Shown here: in pieces, positions 27,715 to 37,016 of the stretch
How positions within the stretch are numbered: position 1 is the stretch's first letter
Layout: each line of letters opens with the position of its first letter
From: CAWCTD01 sp963798455
Lineage (GTDB): Bacteria > Acidobacteriota > Terriglobia > Bryobacterales > Bryobacteraceae
Direction of reading: 5' to 3'
Assembly: GCA_963798455.1 (NCBI GenBank)
Contig: CAWCTD010000003.1
Coordinates: 1,736,001-1,800,000, forward strand
Length of the DNA: 64,000 nucleotides
Notes under the pieces: generated by a model
The model's input: only the letters and a program-made list of their open reading frames with translations
The model's database searches: none
What the model was told of the DNA's origin: nothing
Position numbers and translations under genes: made by a program

Positions 27715-30051
27715 ATGCCTGATATCGAGCAGACGCCACCGCCGGCAGGCCCGCAACCTAAGACGGGACCCGCCCGGCGCAGGCGCAATCCTAAACTTCC
27801 CCGGCAGCAACTACCCCTGCTGGAGCCCAAGGCCCGAGCGTGCACTCCACAGGAAGTCGCTCTGGGCTTCACGGTGGACCTCGTCAAGATCGAGGCGCTT
27901 CGCTGTCTGGACTGTAAAGACCCGACCTGCGTGAAAGCCTGTCCGCTGGGGATCGACATCAAGAGCTTCATCAGCAAGATGGTGGATGGCGACTACGGCG
28001 GGGCGTTCGACAAAATCAACGAGCAGAATCCCTTTCCCGGCATCTGCGGCCGCGTGTGCCAGCACGAGCTGTTCTGCGAGAAAGCCTGTCTGTTGGGAAA
28101 GAAGCTCGAGCCGGTGGCCATCGGTTCCCTTGAGCGCTTTGCCGCGGATTATCACCGCCAGTCCGGCGAGCTGCGCATTCCCGCCGTCGCCCCCCCGAAC
28201 GGGCTGAAGGTCGCGCTGGTGGGCAGCGGCCCCGCCTCCTTGATCGCGGCCTACGATCTGATTCGCAAAGGCTATCGGGTCACGGTTTTCGAGATCCTGC
28301 ATGAGCTGGGCGGCGTGCTCGCTTACGGCATCCCCAATTTCCGGCTTCCGCGCGACATCCTCCGCGAGGAGATCGAAAGGTTGAAGATGCTCGGCGTCGA
28401 GTTTCGCACCGACTACAGCGTGGGGCGCACGATTACGCTCGCCGAACTCTTCGAGCAAGGCTATTCGGCGGTATTCCTCGGCACCGGAGCCGGCCTGCCC
28501 CACCTGATGGGAATTCCCGGCGAAAACCTGGTGGGCGTGTACACGGCCAACGAGTTTCTCACGCGCATCAACCTGATGAAGGCCTACCAGTTCCCCGAGA
28601 CCGACACCCCCGTGCGCATTGGCTCGCGCACCGTGGTCGTCGGGGGCGGGAACTCGGCCATGGATGCCGCGCGCTGGGCCAAGCGGCTGGGCAGCGAGAG
28701 CATCATCATGTTCCGCCGCGGCCGCGCTGAATTGCGGGCGCGCCTGGAGGAGGTTGAGCACGCCGAGGAGGAGGGCATACATTTCGAGTTCCTGGCCGTG
28801 CCGGTAAGGTTGATGGGCGATGAAAAAGGCGTCCTGCGCGAGATGGAGTGCATCCGCATGGAGCTGGGCCCTCCGGACGAATCCGGCCGCCCGTCCCCCA
28901 TCCCGATCCCGGGTTCCGAGTATCGCGTCCCGGTGGACATCGTGGTCATGGCGATCGGGCAAAGCCCCAATCCGACCGTACAGCGGGCCACGCCACAGCT
29001 CGCCACAAACCGCGGGAAGATCGTCATCAATGATTCCGGCGAGACCAGCATGCCGCAGGTCTTTGCGGGCGGCGACGTCGTGCGTGGCGGAGCCACCGTC
29101 ATCCTGGCGATGCGGGATGGCCGAGTCGCAGCCGAAGCGATCGATCGCGCCCTCGCATCGAAGAAGAGTTCCGATACGACGATTCCAGACACCGACCGGG
29201 CTCCGGCCGACTCGGCGCGGCGGGTCGTAGCCAAGCGCTGGCTAACGCCGGAGATCGCTTGGCTCGAAGTGCAGGCCCCGGAGATTGCCGCCCATTGGAA
29301 ACCGGGCCAATTCATCATCATTCGTCCCACAGAAACCAGCGAACGCATCCCCCTGACCATTCTGGACGGCTCCGTGGAACGGGGAACCATCACCCTGTGC
29401 GTGCAGGCGCTCGGCAAGACTTCCCGGCAAACCGTTTCGCTCGAACCCGGGGACCGGGTTGCCGACTTGCTGGGACCGCTGGGCCTGCCGGCCACGATCG
29501 AGAAGCTCGGGCACGCATTGTGCGTAGCAGGCGGAGTGGGCACGGCGGAATTGCTTCCCGTAGCGCGCGCCTTCCGGGAGGCAGGCAATCGCGTCACCGC
29601 GCTCTGCGGCGCTCGCTCGACCGCCCACATGATTCTGAAAGAGGAACTGGGTGCCGTCGTGGACGAACTGCTCTGGTCCACCGATGACGGCTCGGGCAGC
29701 TTTCACGGCAACGTGGTCGAGCTGATGCGGGCGTGGAAGAAAGACCATCCGGATGCGCCGGACGTGGTCCACGTCATCGGGCCGATTCCCATGATGCGGG
29801 CCGCTGCCGCGCTGACGCGGGAGTGGGGCGTCCGGACCTACGCCAGCCTGAACCCGATCATGGTCGATGGCAGCGGGATGTGCGGCGGGTGCCGGGTGGC
29901 CGTGGGAGGCAAGGTCAAGTTCGCTTGCGTGGACGGTCCGGAGTTCGACGCCCATCAGGTGGACTTCGACGAGCTCGCCCGCCGCAACGCGGCCTATCTC
30001 CCGCAGGAGAAGCTCGCTCTCGAGCAGCACGTCTGCCGGATCGGGCTCTGA
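27715..30051 (+). CDS. Nfn/Sud-like flavoprotein fusion: GltA-type NADPH domain + FNR-type NAD(P)H reductase
   Basis: ATG 27715 follows AAGGTGG. The N-terminal part (about residues 40-480) is a glutamate-synthase small-subunit-like protein: [4Fe-4S] cysteines in CLDCKDPTCVKACP and CGRVCQHELFCEKAC, an FAD site VALVGSGPASLIAAYDLI, and an NADP site VVVGGGNSAMDAARWA. The C-terminal part (about 500-778) is a ferredoxin-NADP reductase-like domain ending in DGSGMCGGCRV and FACVDGPEFD, the Asp-plus-three-Cys [2Fe-2S] site of NfnA/SudA. In known NfnAB these are separate subunits that bifurcate electrons between NADPH, NADH and ferredoxin. Here both are in one 778-residue chain with the GltA half first. 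Bifurcation is inferred, not shown. Confidence 0.87.
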   Translation: MPDIEQTPPPAGPQPKTGPARRRRNPKLPRQQLPLLEPKARACTPQEVALGFTVDLVKIEALRCLDCKDPTCVKACPLGIDIKSFISKMVDGDYGGAFDKINEQNPFPGICGRVCQHELFCEKACLLGKKLEPVAIGSLERFAADYHRQSGELRIPAVAPPNGLKVALVGSGPASLIAAYDLIRKGYRVTVFEILHELGGVLAYGIPNFRLPRDILREEIERLKMLGVEFRTDYSVGRTITLAELFEQGYSAVFLGTGAGLPHLMGIPGENLVGVYTANEFLTRINLMKAYQFPETDTPVRIGSRTVVVGGGNSAMDAARWAKRLGSESIIMFRRGRAELRARLEEVEHAEEEGIHFEFLAVPVRLMGDEKGVLREMECIRMELGPPDESGRPSPIPIPGSEYRVPVDIVVMAIGQSPNPTVQRATPQLATNRGKIVINDSGETSMPQVFAGGDVVRGGATVILAMRDGRVAAEAIDRALASKKSSDTTIPDTDRAPADSARRVVAKRWLTPEIAWLEVQAPEIAAHWKPGQFIIIRPTETSERIPLTILDGSVERGTITLCVQALGKTSRQTVSLEPGDRVADLLGPLGLPATIEKLGHALCVAGGVGTAELLPVARAFREAGNRVTALCGARSTAHMILKEELGAVVDELLWSTDDGSGSFHGNVVELMRAWKKDHPDAPDVVHVIGPIPMMRAAAALTREWGVRTYASLNPIMVDGSGMCGGCRVAVGGKVKFACVDGPEFDAHQVDFDELARRNAAYLPQEKLALEQHVCRIGL

Positions 30052-30057
30052 GCCCGG

Positions 30058-30483
30058 CTACCAGGTGTGCGTCTCAGCCACGTTGCAGTTCCAGCACACA
30101 GGCTTGTGTGTCTCCAGCACGTAGGGGATCTTCTCCGGCGGGAGGGTCTCCCATTCGACGATTCTCAGGTCCGGGCTCATCAGGCACGGCTTGTGCCGCG
30201 TCCATGTGATCTCGCCCGGCGGCTGGCCGCAGCAAACGCACGTCTTTCCCGTATACCATTTCGTCAGGATGGTTCGGACCAGGCAGTCGTCCGGAGCCGC
30301 CTCGATCTCGTTCAGGCACGCCTGGCCGCAATCGCGACGCTGAGGCCAGTGCGAGCAGTCACGAAGCTGGAGAGCTGGCGCCCCGAACAGAGCCTTCAGA
30401 GCGGCGCGGAATGCGGCCAATTCGACCCCGGCCGGCCGCCCGGTCTCGGGACAGGTGACCACTCGCTTACCCGTGGGTCGCAC
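30058..30483 (-). CDS. Cys-rich hypothetical protein with zinc-ribbon-like pairs
   Basis: A 141-residue protein with many cysteines arranged in metal-binding pairs: CGQAC, CVCCGQPPGE and CWNCNV near the end. This is consistent with structural zinc. No family is recognised. It converges on the Nfn-like gene with a 6-bp gap. The acidic, Cys-containing middle (EIEAAPDDCLVRTILTKWY) does not match any enzyme signature I know. Confidence 0.65.
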   Translation of the reverse strand: MRPTGKRVVTCPETGRPAGVELAAFRAALKALFGAPALQLRDCSHWPQRRDCGQACLNEIEAAPDDCLVRTILTKWYTGKTCVCCGQPPGEITWTRHKPCLMSPDLRIVEWETLPPEKIPYVLETHKPVCWNCNVAETHTW

Positions 30484-30562
30484 CGAGTTGCCTCCTCATT
30501 CTTGCCGCTCCAGATCTCCACCTCCCCACAAGAGGGTCCTATCCTGGATCCTCGCGTCTGCG

Positions 30563-32077
30563 CTACCGAGCGGCAGTGATCTTGACCAGCATCACTCCGT
30601 GGCGGCCCACCTTGGCCTTGAATTCGTTATCGAAGCGGCCGATATCCTTCTGTTGCCACAAATCGCGCACAACTTGCGGGCCCCGGATCGACAGGTCACT
30701 CCAGCGCGCCGCCATGTCCGCGTCCTGCTCTCCGCGGTTGAAGAGGCCCACCGCCTTGGATCCGTCTTCGAGATCCTTCGCCCAAACTGCCAGATCGCCC
30801 GTGTGGGACACGGGCGCGCCCTGCTTGCCCAAGGTGTCCTGGTCGATACCAATCACCTCATCGTTGGTCAGTACGTTGAGGGTGAAATCGTCCAGCTTGG
30901 TCATGTCCCCGCCGAAGACCAGCGGCGCCGCCATCAAGCTCCAAAGGCTCATCCACGTGTACTGCTCGTTAGGCGTGAGCGTGGTCGGCGTGGTCGGCTG
31001 GCCGCTCCTGCCAGCCAGGTACCCGATATTGATATTGTCCGGGTCGTTCCACCCGCCCGGTCCGGCCCACTTTTCCATTCCCGCCTGGCCGAAACCGAAC
31101 TTCGTTACGTTGGCCCATCCGCCGCCGACATCGCCGGAAGTGCGCCAGAAATTGCCGCCCACGTCGCGTCCCCACTCCCAGACGTTGCCCAACCCGTACT
31201 GGCAGAGATTGAAGACGAAATCGCGGTCCAGCTTGCGCAAGATCCCGCCCATGAGCAGGTAGGGCTTCTTGTTCTCCTCGGGGCTCTTGAGGTCCTTCAT
31301 CTGACTCCGGTACGAGCACAAATCGTACTTGAGGAAATCGAAGCCCCACGCGGCGAACAGGCGCGCGTCCTGTTCCTCATGCTGATAGCTGGCCTCGAAG
31401 CCGGCGCACGTTTGGGGTCCTGGCCCGATGTAGATCCCGATTTTCAGGCCCCTGCTATGTACGTAGCCGGACAGCGCCTTCATGTCGGGAAAGTTTTTGT
31501 TGGGCCGTAGATTCCCCTGCTCGTCGCGCACCGGCCCGCCCACCACCGGATCCGTCGAGTTCGGCCTGATGTTCCAGCCGTCGTCGATATTGACGTAGGC
31601 GTAGCCGTGCTGGCTCAAGCCGCTGGAAACCATCGCGTCCGCCTGAGCGCGGATCATCGCGTCGCTGATTGCGGTGCGCGCATTGTACCAGGTGCTCCAG
31701 CCCATGGGAGGGGTCAACGCGAGTCGATCGCCCACCACAATCCGAAATTTGCGCTGGGTGGAGCCCAAGGCATTCTTCGCCCGGAGCGTTACGGTATATT
31801 CTCCCTTCTGCTTCACCGCGCCGGTGATCTGCCCGGTGCGCGCATCGAGCTTCAGTCCTTTCGGCAGCCCCTGAGCGGAAAACGTCAGGGGCGGGGCGCC
31901 CGTCGCCGGGATGGTGTAGAGAAACGGATGGCCGGGCCGCACCCCGTACACCCTTGCGCCGTTGATCCTCGGCTTAGGGGCAGGCCGGGGAGTCAGAATC
32001 CCCGGCTCATCGGCGCATACGGCAGGCGCCGCCAACAATAACAACGTGAGAATCGTTCGGACAGCCATTCCTCGCAT
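30563..32077 (-). CDS. Exported GH27 alpha-galactosidase with N-terminal Ig-like domain
   Basis: A 504-residue protein with a signal peptide, a putative Ig (He_PIG) domain (about 60-130, FSAQGLPKGLKLDARTGQIT), a GH27 barrel from LTPPMGWSTWYN, and a C-terminal beta domain. The catalytic nucleophile is in FLKYDLCS (Asp about 252) and the acid/base in GGWNDPDN (Asp about 345). Family members release terminal alpha-galactose, or N-acetylgalactosamine in one subgroup, from glycans. ATG 32077 has AAGGAAA upstream; 32068 is an alternative. With the GH127 and GH35-like genes it indicates breakdown of plant-derived glycans. Confidence 0.9.
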   Translation of the reverse strand: MRGMAVRTILTLLLLAAPAVCADEPGILTPRPAPKPRINGARVYGVRPGHPFLYTIPATGAPPLTFSAQGLPKGLKLDARTGQITGAVKQKGEYTVTLRAKNALGSTQRKFRIVVGDRLALTPPMGWSTWYNARTAISDAMIRAQADAMVSSGLSQHGYAYVNIDDGWNIRPNSTDPVVGGPVRDEQGNLRPNKNFPDMKALSGYVHSRGLKIGIYIGPGPQTCAGFEASYQHEEQDARLFAAWGFDFLKYDLCSYRSQMKDLKSPEENKKPYLLMGGILRKLDRDFVFNLCQYGLGNVWEWGRDVGGNFWRTSGDVGGGWANVTKFGFGQAGMEKWAGPGGWNDPDNINIGYLAGRSGQPTTPTTLTPNEQYTWMSLWSLMAAPLVFGGDMTKLDDFTLNVLTNDEVIGIDQDTLGKQGAPVSHTGDLAVWAKDLEDGSKAVGLFNRGEQDADMAARWSDLSIRGPQVVRDLWQQKDIGRFDNEFKAKVGRHGVMLVKITAAR

Positions 32078-32312
32078 TGGAGATTTCCTTCATTGCACTG
32101 GAGAACGTCCTTGAACCCACGAATTCCTTCTTGGCCTTGCGGCCGGCATCAGCATAACACAATCGGTGTGTCTTGGAGCCGTTGAAGCTCACCTTGACCG
32201 AACCGCAGCCTTCGCCTACCCCGCTTGCACTAACAGCGCCGCAAGGGCGATCCTCGCGATAGAATAGGTGCATTGCATCCAACCGGCTCTTGTGAGTGGG
32301 GAAAGGAGACCC

Positions 32313-32837
32313 ATGAATCGTCATTTCGTTGCCGCCCTTGTGGCCCCGCTGGCTTTCGCTTGTGCGCTCCAGGCGCAGGCGCCGCCTACGCCCGTTTCGG
32401 AGGCCAAGCAGGCCTACGCCGCCATCAAGAACAACCTCTCGCGCATGGCTGAGAAGGTGCCGGACGATCTGTACAGCTTCCGGCCCGTGCCCGAGGTCCG
32501 GACTTTCGGTGAACTGGTCGCGCACATCGCGGACAACCAGGTCCGCGCGTGCAGCGGCATTGCGGGCCAGCAGCGCCAGGGAAACGCCGCCTCCTTGAAG
32601 ACCAAGGCCGAACTGGTCTCGGCTCTTAAGGCCTCCTTCGCCGACTGTGACGCCGCCTGGAACACCATCACCGACGCCAACGCTTCCCAGGTCGTCAAGA
32701 CAGCCCGCGGGGAGCGCTCCCGGCTCGGAGCGATGACCGTGTTCGTGCTGGCGCACGACAACGAAGAGTACGGCTACATGGCGGTCTACCTGCGCCTGAA
32801 GGGGATCGTGCCGCCTTCCAGCGAACCCAGACAGTAA
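32313..32837 (+). CDS. Exported DinB/YfiT-like four-helix protein
   Basis: ATG 32313 follows AAAGGAG. A signal peptide (MNRHFVAALVAPLAFACALQAQA) precedes a DinB_2-type four-helix bundle (SFRPVPEVRTFGELVAHIAD, VFVLAHDNEEYGYMAVYLR). DinB/YfiT proteins bind a divalent metal through three histidines; here HIAD and AHDNEEY supply two, and the third is not obvious, so metal binding may be weak. It is not the DNA polymerase of the same name. It is probably in an operon with the glycosyltransferase 10 bp downstream. Confidence 0.75.
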   Translation: MNRHFVAALVAPLAFACALQAQAPPTPVSEAKQAYAAIKNNLSRMAEKVPDDLYSFRPVPEVRTFGELVAHIADNQVRACSGIAGQQRQGNAASLKTKAELVSALKASFADCDAAWNTITDANASQVVKTARGERSRLGAMTVFVLAHDNEEYGYMAVYLRLKGIVPPSSEPRQ

Positions 32838-32847
32838 GTCCGCGGGC

Positions 32848-33909
32848 TTGGCCTTGCGACTCGCCTTCCTGACCGCCACGCCCCTGAACCCCGTCGAGGG
32901 CAGTGGCACTTTCGCGGGCGTCTCCACCCTGGCCCAGGCCTTGCAGCCGTTGGGCGCACAAGCCGAGATCATTGCGCCGCAGTCCCGTTTTCCCGTTTAC
33001 ACGGCCCGGCGCCTGTGGTTCAACGAGCAACTCCGCGGGCGCCGCTGGGACGGCTTTGACGCCGTGGTCGGCTTCGACATGGACGGCTATCGGATCGCCG
33101 GCCGCGCGGGCCGCCCGCACATCGCTTCCATCAAAGGCACTATCGCCGACGAGATGCGTTTCGAGCGCGGCCTGACCCGTCTCAGCATGTCGATCCAGGC
33201 CGCCTGCGAGGCCCGGCACGTCCGCCGCTCGGACCTGGTGATGACCACCAGCCGTTATGCCGCCCAACGTCTGCGGCAGCTCTACGGAATCTCTCGCGCT
33301 CCGATCGTCGTGCCTGAGCTAATCGACCTGGAGCGTTGGCGGGAACTGTTCGAGCGCAACCCGGCGGTACCCGATCCTGCCTGTTTCACCGTCCTTTCGG
33401 TCTGCCGCTTCTACCCCCGCAAGCGGCTCCACCTGTTGCTGGAGGCCGCGGCGGGCCTGCGAGCCGAGATCCCCGGACTGCAAGTCCGCATCGTGGGCAA
33501 CGGACCCCAGCGGAGGAGGCTTGAAGCCATCTGGCGCGGGAAGCGTCTCCAAACAACGGTGCGTTGGCTCGGCGACCTGACCCAGGAGGAACTGGCCCGC
33601 GAGTACAACCAGTGCGATGTGTTCTGCCTCGCCAGCGTCCAGGAAGGCTTCGGAATCGTTTTCCTGGAAGCGATGGCAGCCGGCAAGCCGATTGTCGCAG
33701 CGCGCGCCGCCGCCGTCCCCGAGGTGGTGGAACAAGGGCTGCTGGTCGAACCGGAGAGCGCGCAGGCGCTGGCCGACGCGATTCTGCGCCTTTACCGTGA
33801 GCCTGCATTACGTTCCCTGCTCGGCGCCGCTGGAAAGGAGAGGGTGACGCGGTACAATGCGCAGGATGTCGCTCGATTGTTCCTGTCCGCAGTGGGCGGG
33901 CTGCTGTAA
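32848..33909 (+). CDS. Glycosyltransferase family 4 protein
   Basis: A 353-residue GT-B fold protein. The C-terminal half has the Glycos_transf_1 signatures VLSVCRFYPRKRLHLLLEA, VRIVGNGPQRRRLE and ASVQEGFGIVFLEAMAAGKP, where the EGFG...E residues bind the nucleotide sugar. The start is TTG 32848 or TTG 32854; neither has a strong SD. The acceptor and sugar are unknown. It converges with the GH35-like gene (2-bp gap). Confidence 0.85.
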   Translation: MALRLAFLTATPLNPVEGSGTFAGVSTLAQALQPLGAQAEIIAPQSRFPVYTARRLWFNEQLRGRRWDGFDAVVGFDMDGYRIAGRAGRPHIASIKGTIADEMRFERGLTRLSMSIQAACEARHVRRSDLVMTTSRYAAQRLRQLYGISRAPIVVPELIDLERWRELFERNPAVPDPACFTVLSVCRFYPRKRLHLLLEAAAGLRAEIPGLQVRIVGNGPQRRRLEAIWRGKRLQTTVRWLGDLTQEELAREYNQCDVFCLASVQEGFGIVFLEAMAAGKPIVAARAAAVPEVVEQGLLVEPESAQALADAILRLYREPALRSLLGAAGKERVTRYNAQDVARLFLSAVGGLL

Positions 33910-33911
33910 GG

Positions 33912-35552
33912 TCAGAAGCGGTACACCTTGACGTGCAGAATGCCGCCGCTGCGCATCGTCGCCAGTGCCTTCCGCCAGATGTCGTCACCTGCCGCCAGTT
34001 GAAGCCCGGGAACCCACTTGCCATCCACAAACTTGCCCTGTTCATAGACGGCGAAACCCGTGTTCGGAGGACCCGGGGTTCGAGGCACAAAGTTGATGGT
34101 CAAACCGCTACCGCCCAGATAGAACTCGTCAGGCGCGACCGCTACGAAGATTCCTGATGGGTCTACCGGGGCAGCCTGACCTGGGGCGGGCAAACCCGGC
34201 GGCGTGCCTGCGCTCGCGGTCACCTCAAGAGTGTAGTCGCCCAAGTCCACTAGTTGTTCGCGCGTCAGCTCATCAAACCACACGCCGTCTACCCAGCCCT
34301 TGCCTTTGGTGCGCGCTTCCATGATCAGAGGCGTCAGTTGCGAGATGATGTCATAGCTCTGCGAAAGCGGGCCGCGGGGCTTGTCCCTTTCGATCCCGAA
34401 CGGCTCCCATCCAAGCGCGTTGAGGCGTCCGATGGCGTAGTACACCGTGGCGGCGCCCATGGCGCCTCCCCCAGTCTCGGGTACAAACAGCGGGTTCCGG
34501 GGATAGGTGAACAGATTCCACCAGTACTTGTGGTTGCGCGTCGCGCCATTGTCCGGCGAGAGCATGTCAATGTTCGGTGCACCGGCCTTCCAGATGTCGT
34601 GTACCTTCGGCACCGCACCGCCGCTCGGATATTGGCCGGGCCGGTAGTCGGGACGAATCAGCCACACGTTTACCCACATCGGCACCGGGATTTCAGCTTT
34701 GCCGGCCGCCGCGATCCGGTCGTTGTAACGGGCATAGTGCCAGGCCATGAAGATTTCATCGGTGTACTCGCCTTTGCCGAAGACTTCCTCCCAGTTCCCG
34801 CTCGTCTTGTGGCCATTGGCGTACCACGCCGAGCGCAACTCCGGCTTCAGGACCTCCTTGTTCTTCTGGAGGTAATCCATCAACTCCTTCGGCACCGGCT
34901 TGGCAAAGGCTTCGTTGGCCAGAGGGGACCGGTCCCGAGAGTCCCCTCGAAAGCCGACTTCGTTGTTCACCTGCATCATGATGACCGTGTGCTGGCCACC
35001 TTCGACTTCGCGGATGTGACGCATGAGCGCCCTGAACGCTTTGGCGTCGGCATCCCGGGTCGCCGCACCGAAGACGGAGAAGGTCTCGTGGGGCCTGTCA
35101 CCCCTGACCATGGCCCGCGGGAACCGCTTGGTGTCCCTCTTCACCCAGGCGGGAGCGTAGCTGGACGTACTGTTCTTCCAGCTTCCGAACCACACGAAAG
35201 CGATGCGGAGGTTGTGGAGTCTGGCTTCTCGGATCATCCCGTCCACGAGAGTGAAGTCGAACTTGCCCTCCTCCGGCTCGAGCTGCGACCAGTACAGGGC
35301 CGGAGTGATCGTATTGAGGTGCCCTTGCTGCGCCTCCTCCCATAGCGGCTGCAAGTTCTCGAGGGTTGTGGCCGTGGTGTTGCCCCACTCGCCTGCCAGT
35401 GGAAGGAACGGCTTACCATCGACCATCAATTGGATGCTCTCGCCCCGCTTTTCCAGATGGGGGACCAGCAAGGCAGATTGTGTCTGGGAGGTCGCAGGCA
35501 TCAGAGTGAGCGAGCAGATAGCTGCGCTATGTAGAAGCATTCGGAGTCTCAT
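33912..35552 (-). CDS. Exported GH35-like glycosidase (DUF5597 type)
   Basis: A 546-residue secreted protein. The (beta/alpha)8 barrel begins FLPLAGEWGNTTATTLENL. The GH clan-A acid/base is in QVNNEVGF (Glu about 198) and the nucleophile in FVPETGGG (Glu about 359). The C-terminal part is beta-rich, as in the DUF5597 group of beta-galactosidase-like enzymes. Beta-galactosidase activity is likely but the substrate is not fixed. It starts 36 bp after the stop of enolase-family gene A, so it is the last gene of that transcription unit. Confidence 0.85.
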   Translation of the reverse strand: MRLRMLLHSAAICSLTLMPATSQTQSALLVPHLEKRGESIQLMVDGKPFLPLAGEWGNTTATTLENLQPLWEEAQQGHLNTITPALYWSQLEPEEGKFDFTLVDGMIREARLHNLRIAFVWFGSWKNSTSSYAPAWVKRDTKRFPRAMVRGDRPHETFSVFGAATRDADAKAFRALMRHIREVEGGQHTVIMMQVNNEVGFRGDSRDRSPLANEAFAKPVPKELMDYLQKNKEVLKPELRSAWYANGHKTSGNWEEVFGKGEYTDEIFMAWHYARYNDRIAAAGKAEIPVPMWVNVWLIRPDYRPGQYPSGGAVPKVHDIWKAGAPNIDMLSPDNGATRNHKYWWNLFTYPRNPLFVPETGGGAMGAATVYYAIGRLNALGWEPFGIERDKPRGPLSQSYDIISQLTPLIMEARTKGKGWVDGVWFDELTREQLVDLGDYTLEVTASAGTPPGLPAPGQAAPVDPSGIFVAVAPDEFYLGGSGLTINFVPRTPGPPNTGFAVYEQGKFVDGKWVPGLQLAAGDDIWRKALATMRSGGILHVKVYRF

Positions 35553-35588
35553 CTATATCTCCAGGTCACAAGCCTGCTTCTGCGCGCT

Positions 35589-37001
35589 CTAGCGGGGGTC
35601 TGGTTTCCTCGGCTGTTTCGCGTACTCCGGCCGGTCCGGCACGTTCTCGACAGTCCCATCCTCCACGATGTGAGGGTATGGACCTCGCTGATAGATGTTC
35701 ATCTCAACGATGGGGCGGTCGTATTCCGGAGTGGGCTCGAAATAGCCCGGATACCGCAGGTGCTCTTTGACCACCTCGTCATTGAGCGTCACGCCGAGTC
35801 CCGGACTCTCCGGCACCTGGATGTAGCCCTTGTTCACGATCGGCTTCGGCACCCCGTTGACGAGGTCTCCCCACCAGGGAATGTCCACGGCGTGGTTCTC
35901 CATGACCAGGAAGTTGCGCAACGTCGCGGCGCAATGTACGCTGGCCAGGGCGCCCACGGGCGAACCAGCGTGGTGAAACACCACCGGAACGCCATACTCC
36001 GCGGCGAAGTCGGCGATCCGCTTGGTCTCCAGGATCCCGCCGGAGGTCTCCATGTCCGGTTGGATGATGTCCACTGCCTTGTTCTCGAGGATGTCCCGGA
36101 AGCCTTCCACGCAGTACAAGTTCTCACCGGTCAGAATCGGCAGCACGGCGGCATCGCTGATCTGCTTCAAACCACGCCAGTCGCGATCGCTGATCGGGTC
36201 CTCCAACCAAGCCAGTTCGAATTTCTGGAAGGCCTTGTCCACCCGGATTGCGTCGCTGACTGTCAACGGGCCGAAGTGGTCCGCGGCGATCGGGATGTCC
36301 CAGCCCACGGCGTCGCGGATCGCTTGTAGAATCTCGCTCAGGTACCCTAGGCCCCTGTCGGTCAGCGTGCCATCCCGGAGTGCGCCCGGCTTATCCTGGA
36401 CGATCTCGGCGCCGCAGTCGGCCTTGAGCCACGTGAACCCTTCGTTCTTCCGTTCCACCATGCGCCGCGCGTAGACCTTGGGGTCTTTAGAGATAAACGT
36501 GTCTGCGTAAATTCGTATGCGGTCCCGGCGCCTGTCTCCGACCAGACGATACGCGGGGACGCCGAACACTTTGCCGGCAATGTCGTGGAGGGCCATATCG
36601 ATGGCGCTTAAGCCCCCGCCCAAACGTCCGTAACCGCCATAAGGCTTGAGGCGCGACAGCAAGCTGTCGATATTCAAGGGGTTCGCGCCCACCAGGAACG
36701 GTTTGAGCATGAGTGCCTGGCCCCTCACGCCGCCATCGCGCACTTCTCCCAGACCGTACACGCCCTGGTTGGTGTCGATGCGGATGATCGGGTAGTCGAA
36801 GTTGGAGGCTACCGTGCAAGCACGCATGTCGGTGACCCTCAGCCCGCTCGGCGCCGAGTTTCTGTTCACGCCACCGCCGGGGCGGCCCTGGGCGGCTGAA
36901 GGTTCCTCAGTAAACTTGAAGATCGATGCCATCATTGCCGTGCCGCCAATCTGCCGGAGCATTTTGCGGCGGTTCATAGTGCGTCGTGCGTTTGCTCTCA
37001 T
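35589..37001 (-). CDS. Exported enolase-superfamily (mandelate racemase-like) protein A
   Basis: The signal has a twin-Arg region (MNRRKMLRQIGGTAMMASIF). ATG 37001 has AGGAAG 8 nt upstream; ATG 36977 is an alternative. The MR-type barrel has a base motif K-A-D (FTWLKADCG), metal ligands in AADHFGPL, AWLEDPIS and LTGENLYC, and the later Asp/His pair in IIQPDMETSGG and FHHAGSPVG. These residues abstract the alpha-proton of a carboxylate, so an acid-sugar dehydratase or racemase is expected. It shares RITDMR/FDYPIIRIDTNQGVYGLGEVRD wording with proteins C, E and F, so they are close paralogues. It is co-transcribed with bicupin A and the GH35-like gene. Confidence 0.85.
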   Translation of the reverse strand: MRANARRTMNRRKMLRQIGGTAMMASIFKFTEEPSAAQGRPGGGVNRNSAPSGLRVTDMRACTVASNFDYPIIRIDTNQGVYGLGEVRDGGVRGQALMLKPFLVGANPLNIDSLLSRLKPYGGYGRLGGGLSAIDMALHDIAGKVFGVPAYRLVGDRRRDRIRIYADTFISKDPKVYARRMVERKNEGFTWLKADCGAEIVQDKPGALRDGTLTDRGLGYLSEILQAIRDAVGWDIPIAADHFGPLTVSDAIRVDKAFQKFELAWLEDPISDRDWRGLKQISDAAVLPILTGENLYCVEGFRDILENKAVDIIQPDMETSGGILETKRIADFAAEYGVPVVFHHAGSPVGALASVHCAATLRNFLVMENHAVDIPWWGDLVNGVPKPIVNKGYIQVPESPGLGVTLNDEVVKEHLRYPGYFEPTPEYDRPIVEMNIYQRGPYPHIVEDGTVENVPDRPEYAKQPRKPDPR

Positions 37002-37016
37002 AAGATGTCTTCCTGC

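Noticed and set aside
32313..32837. Calling the DinB-like protein a DNA polymerase partner of dnaE2
   Set aside because: It is a secreted four-helix DinB/YfiT-type protein; only the name is shared.
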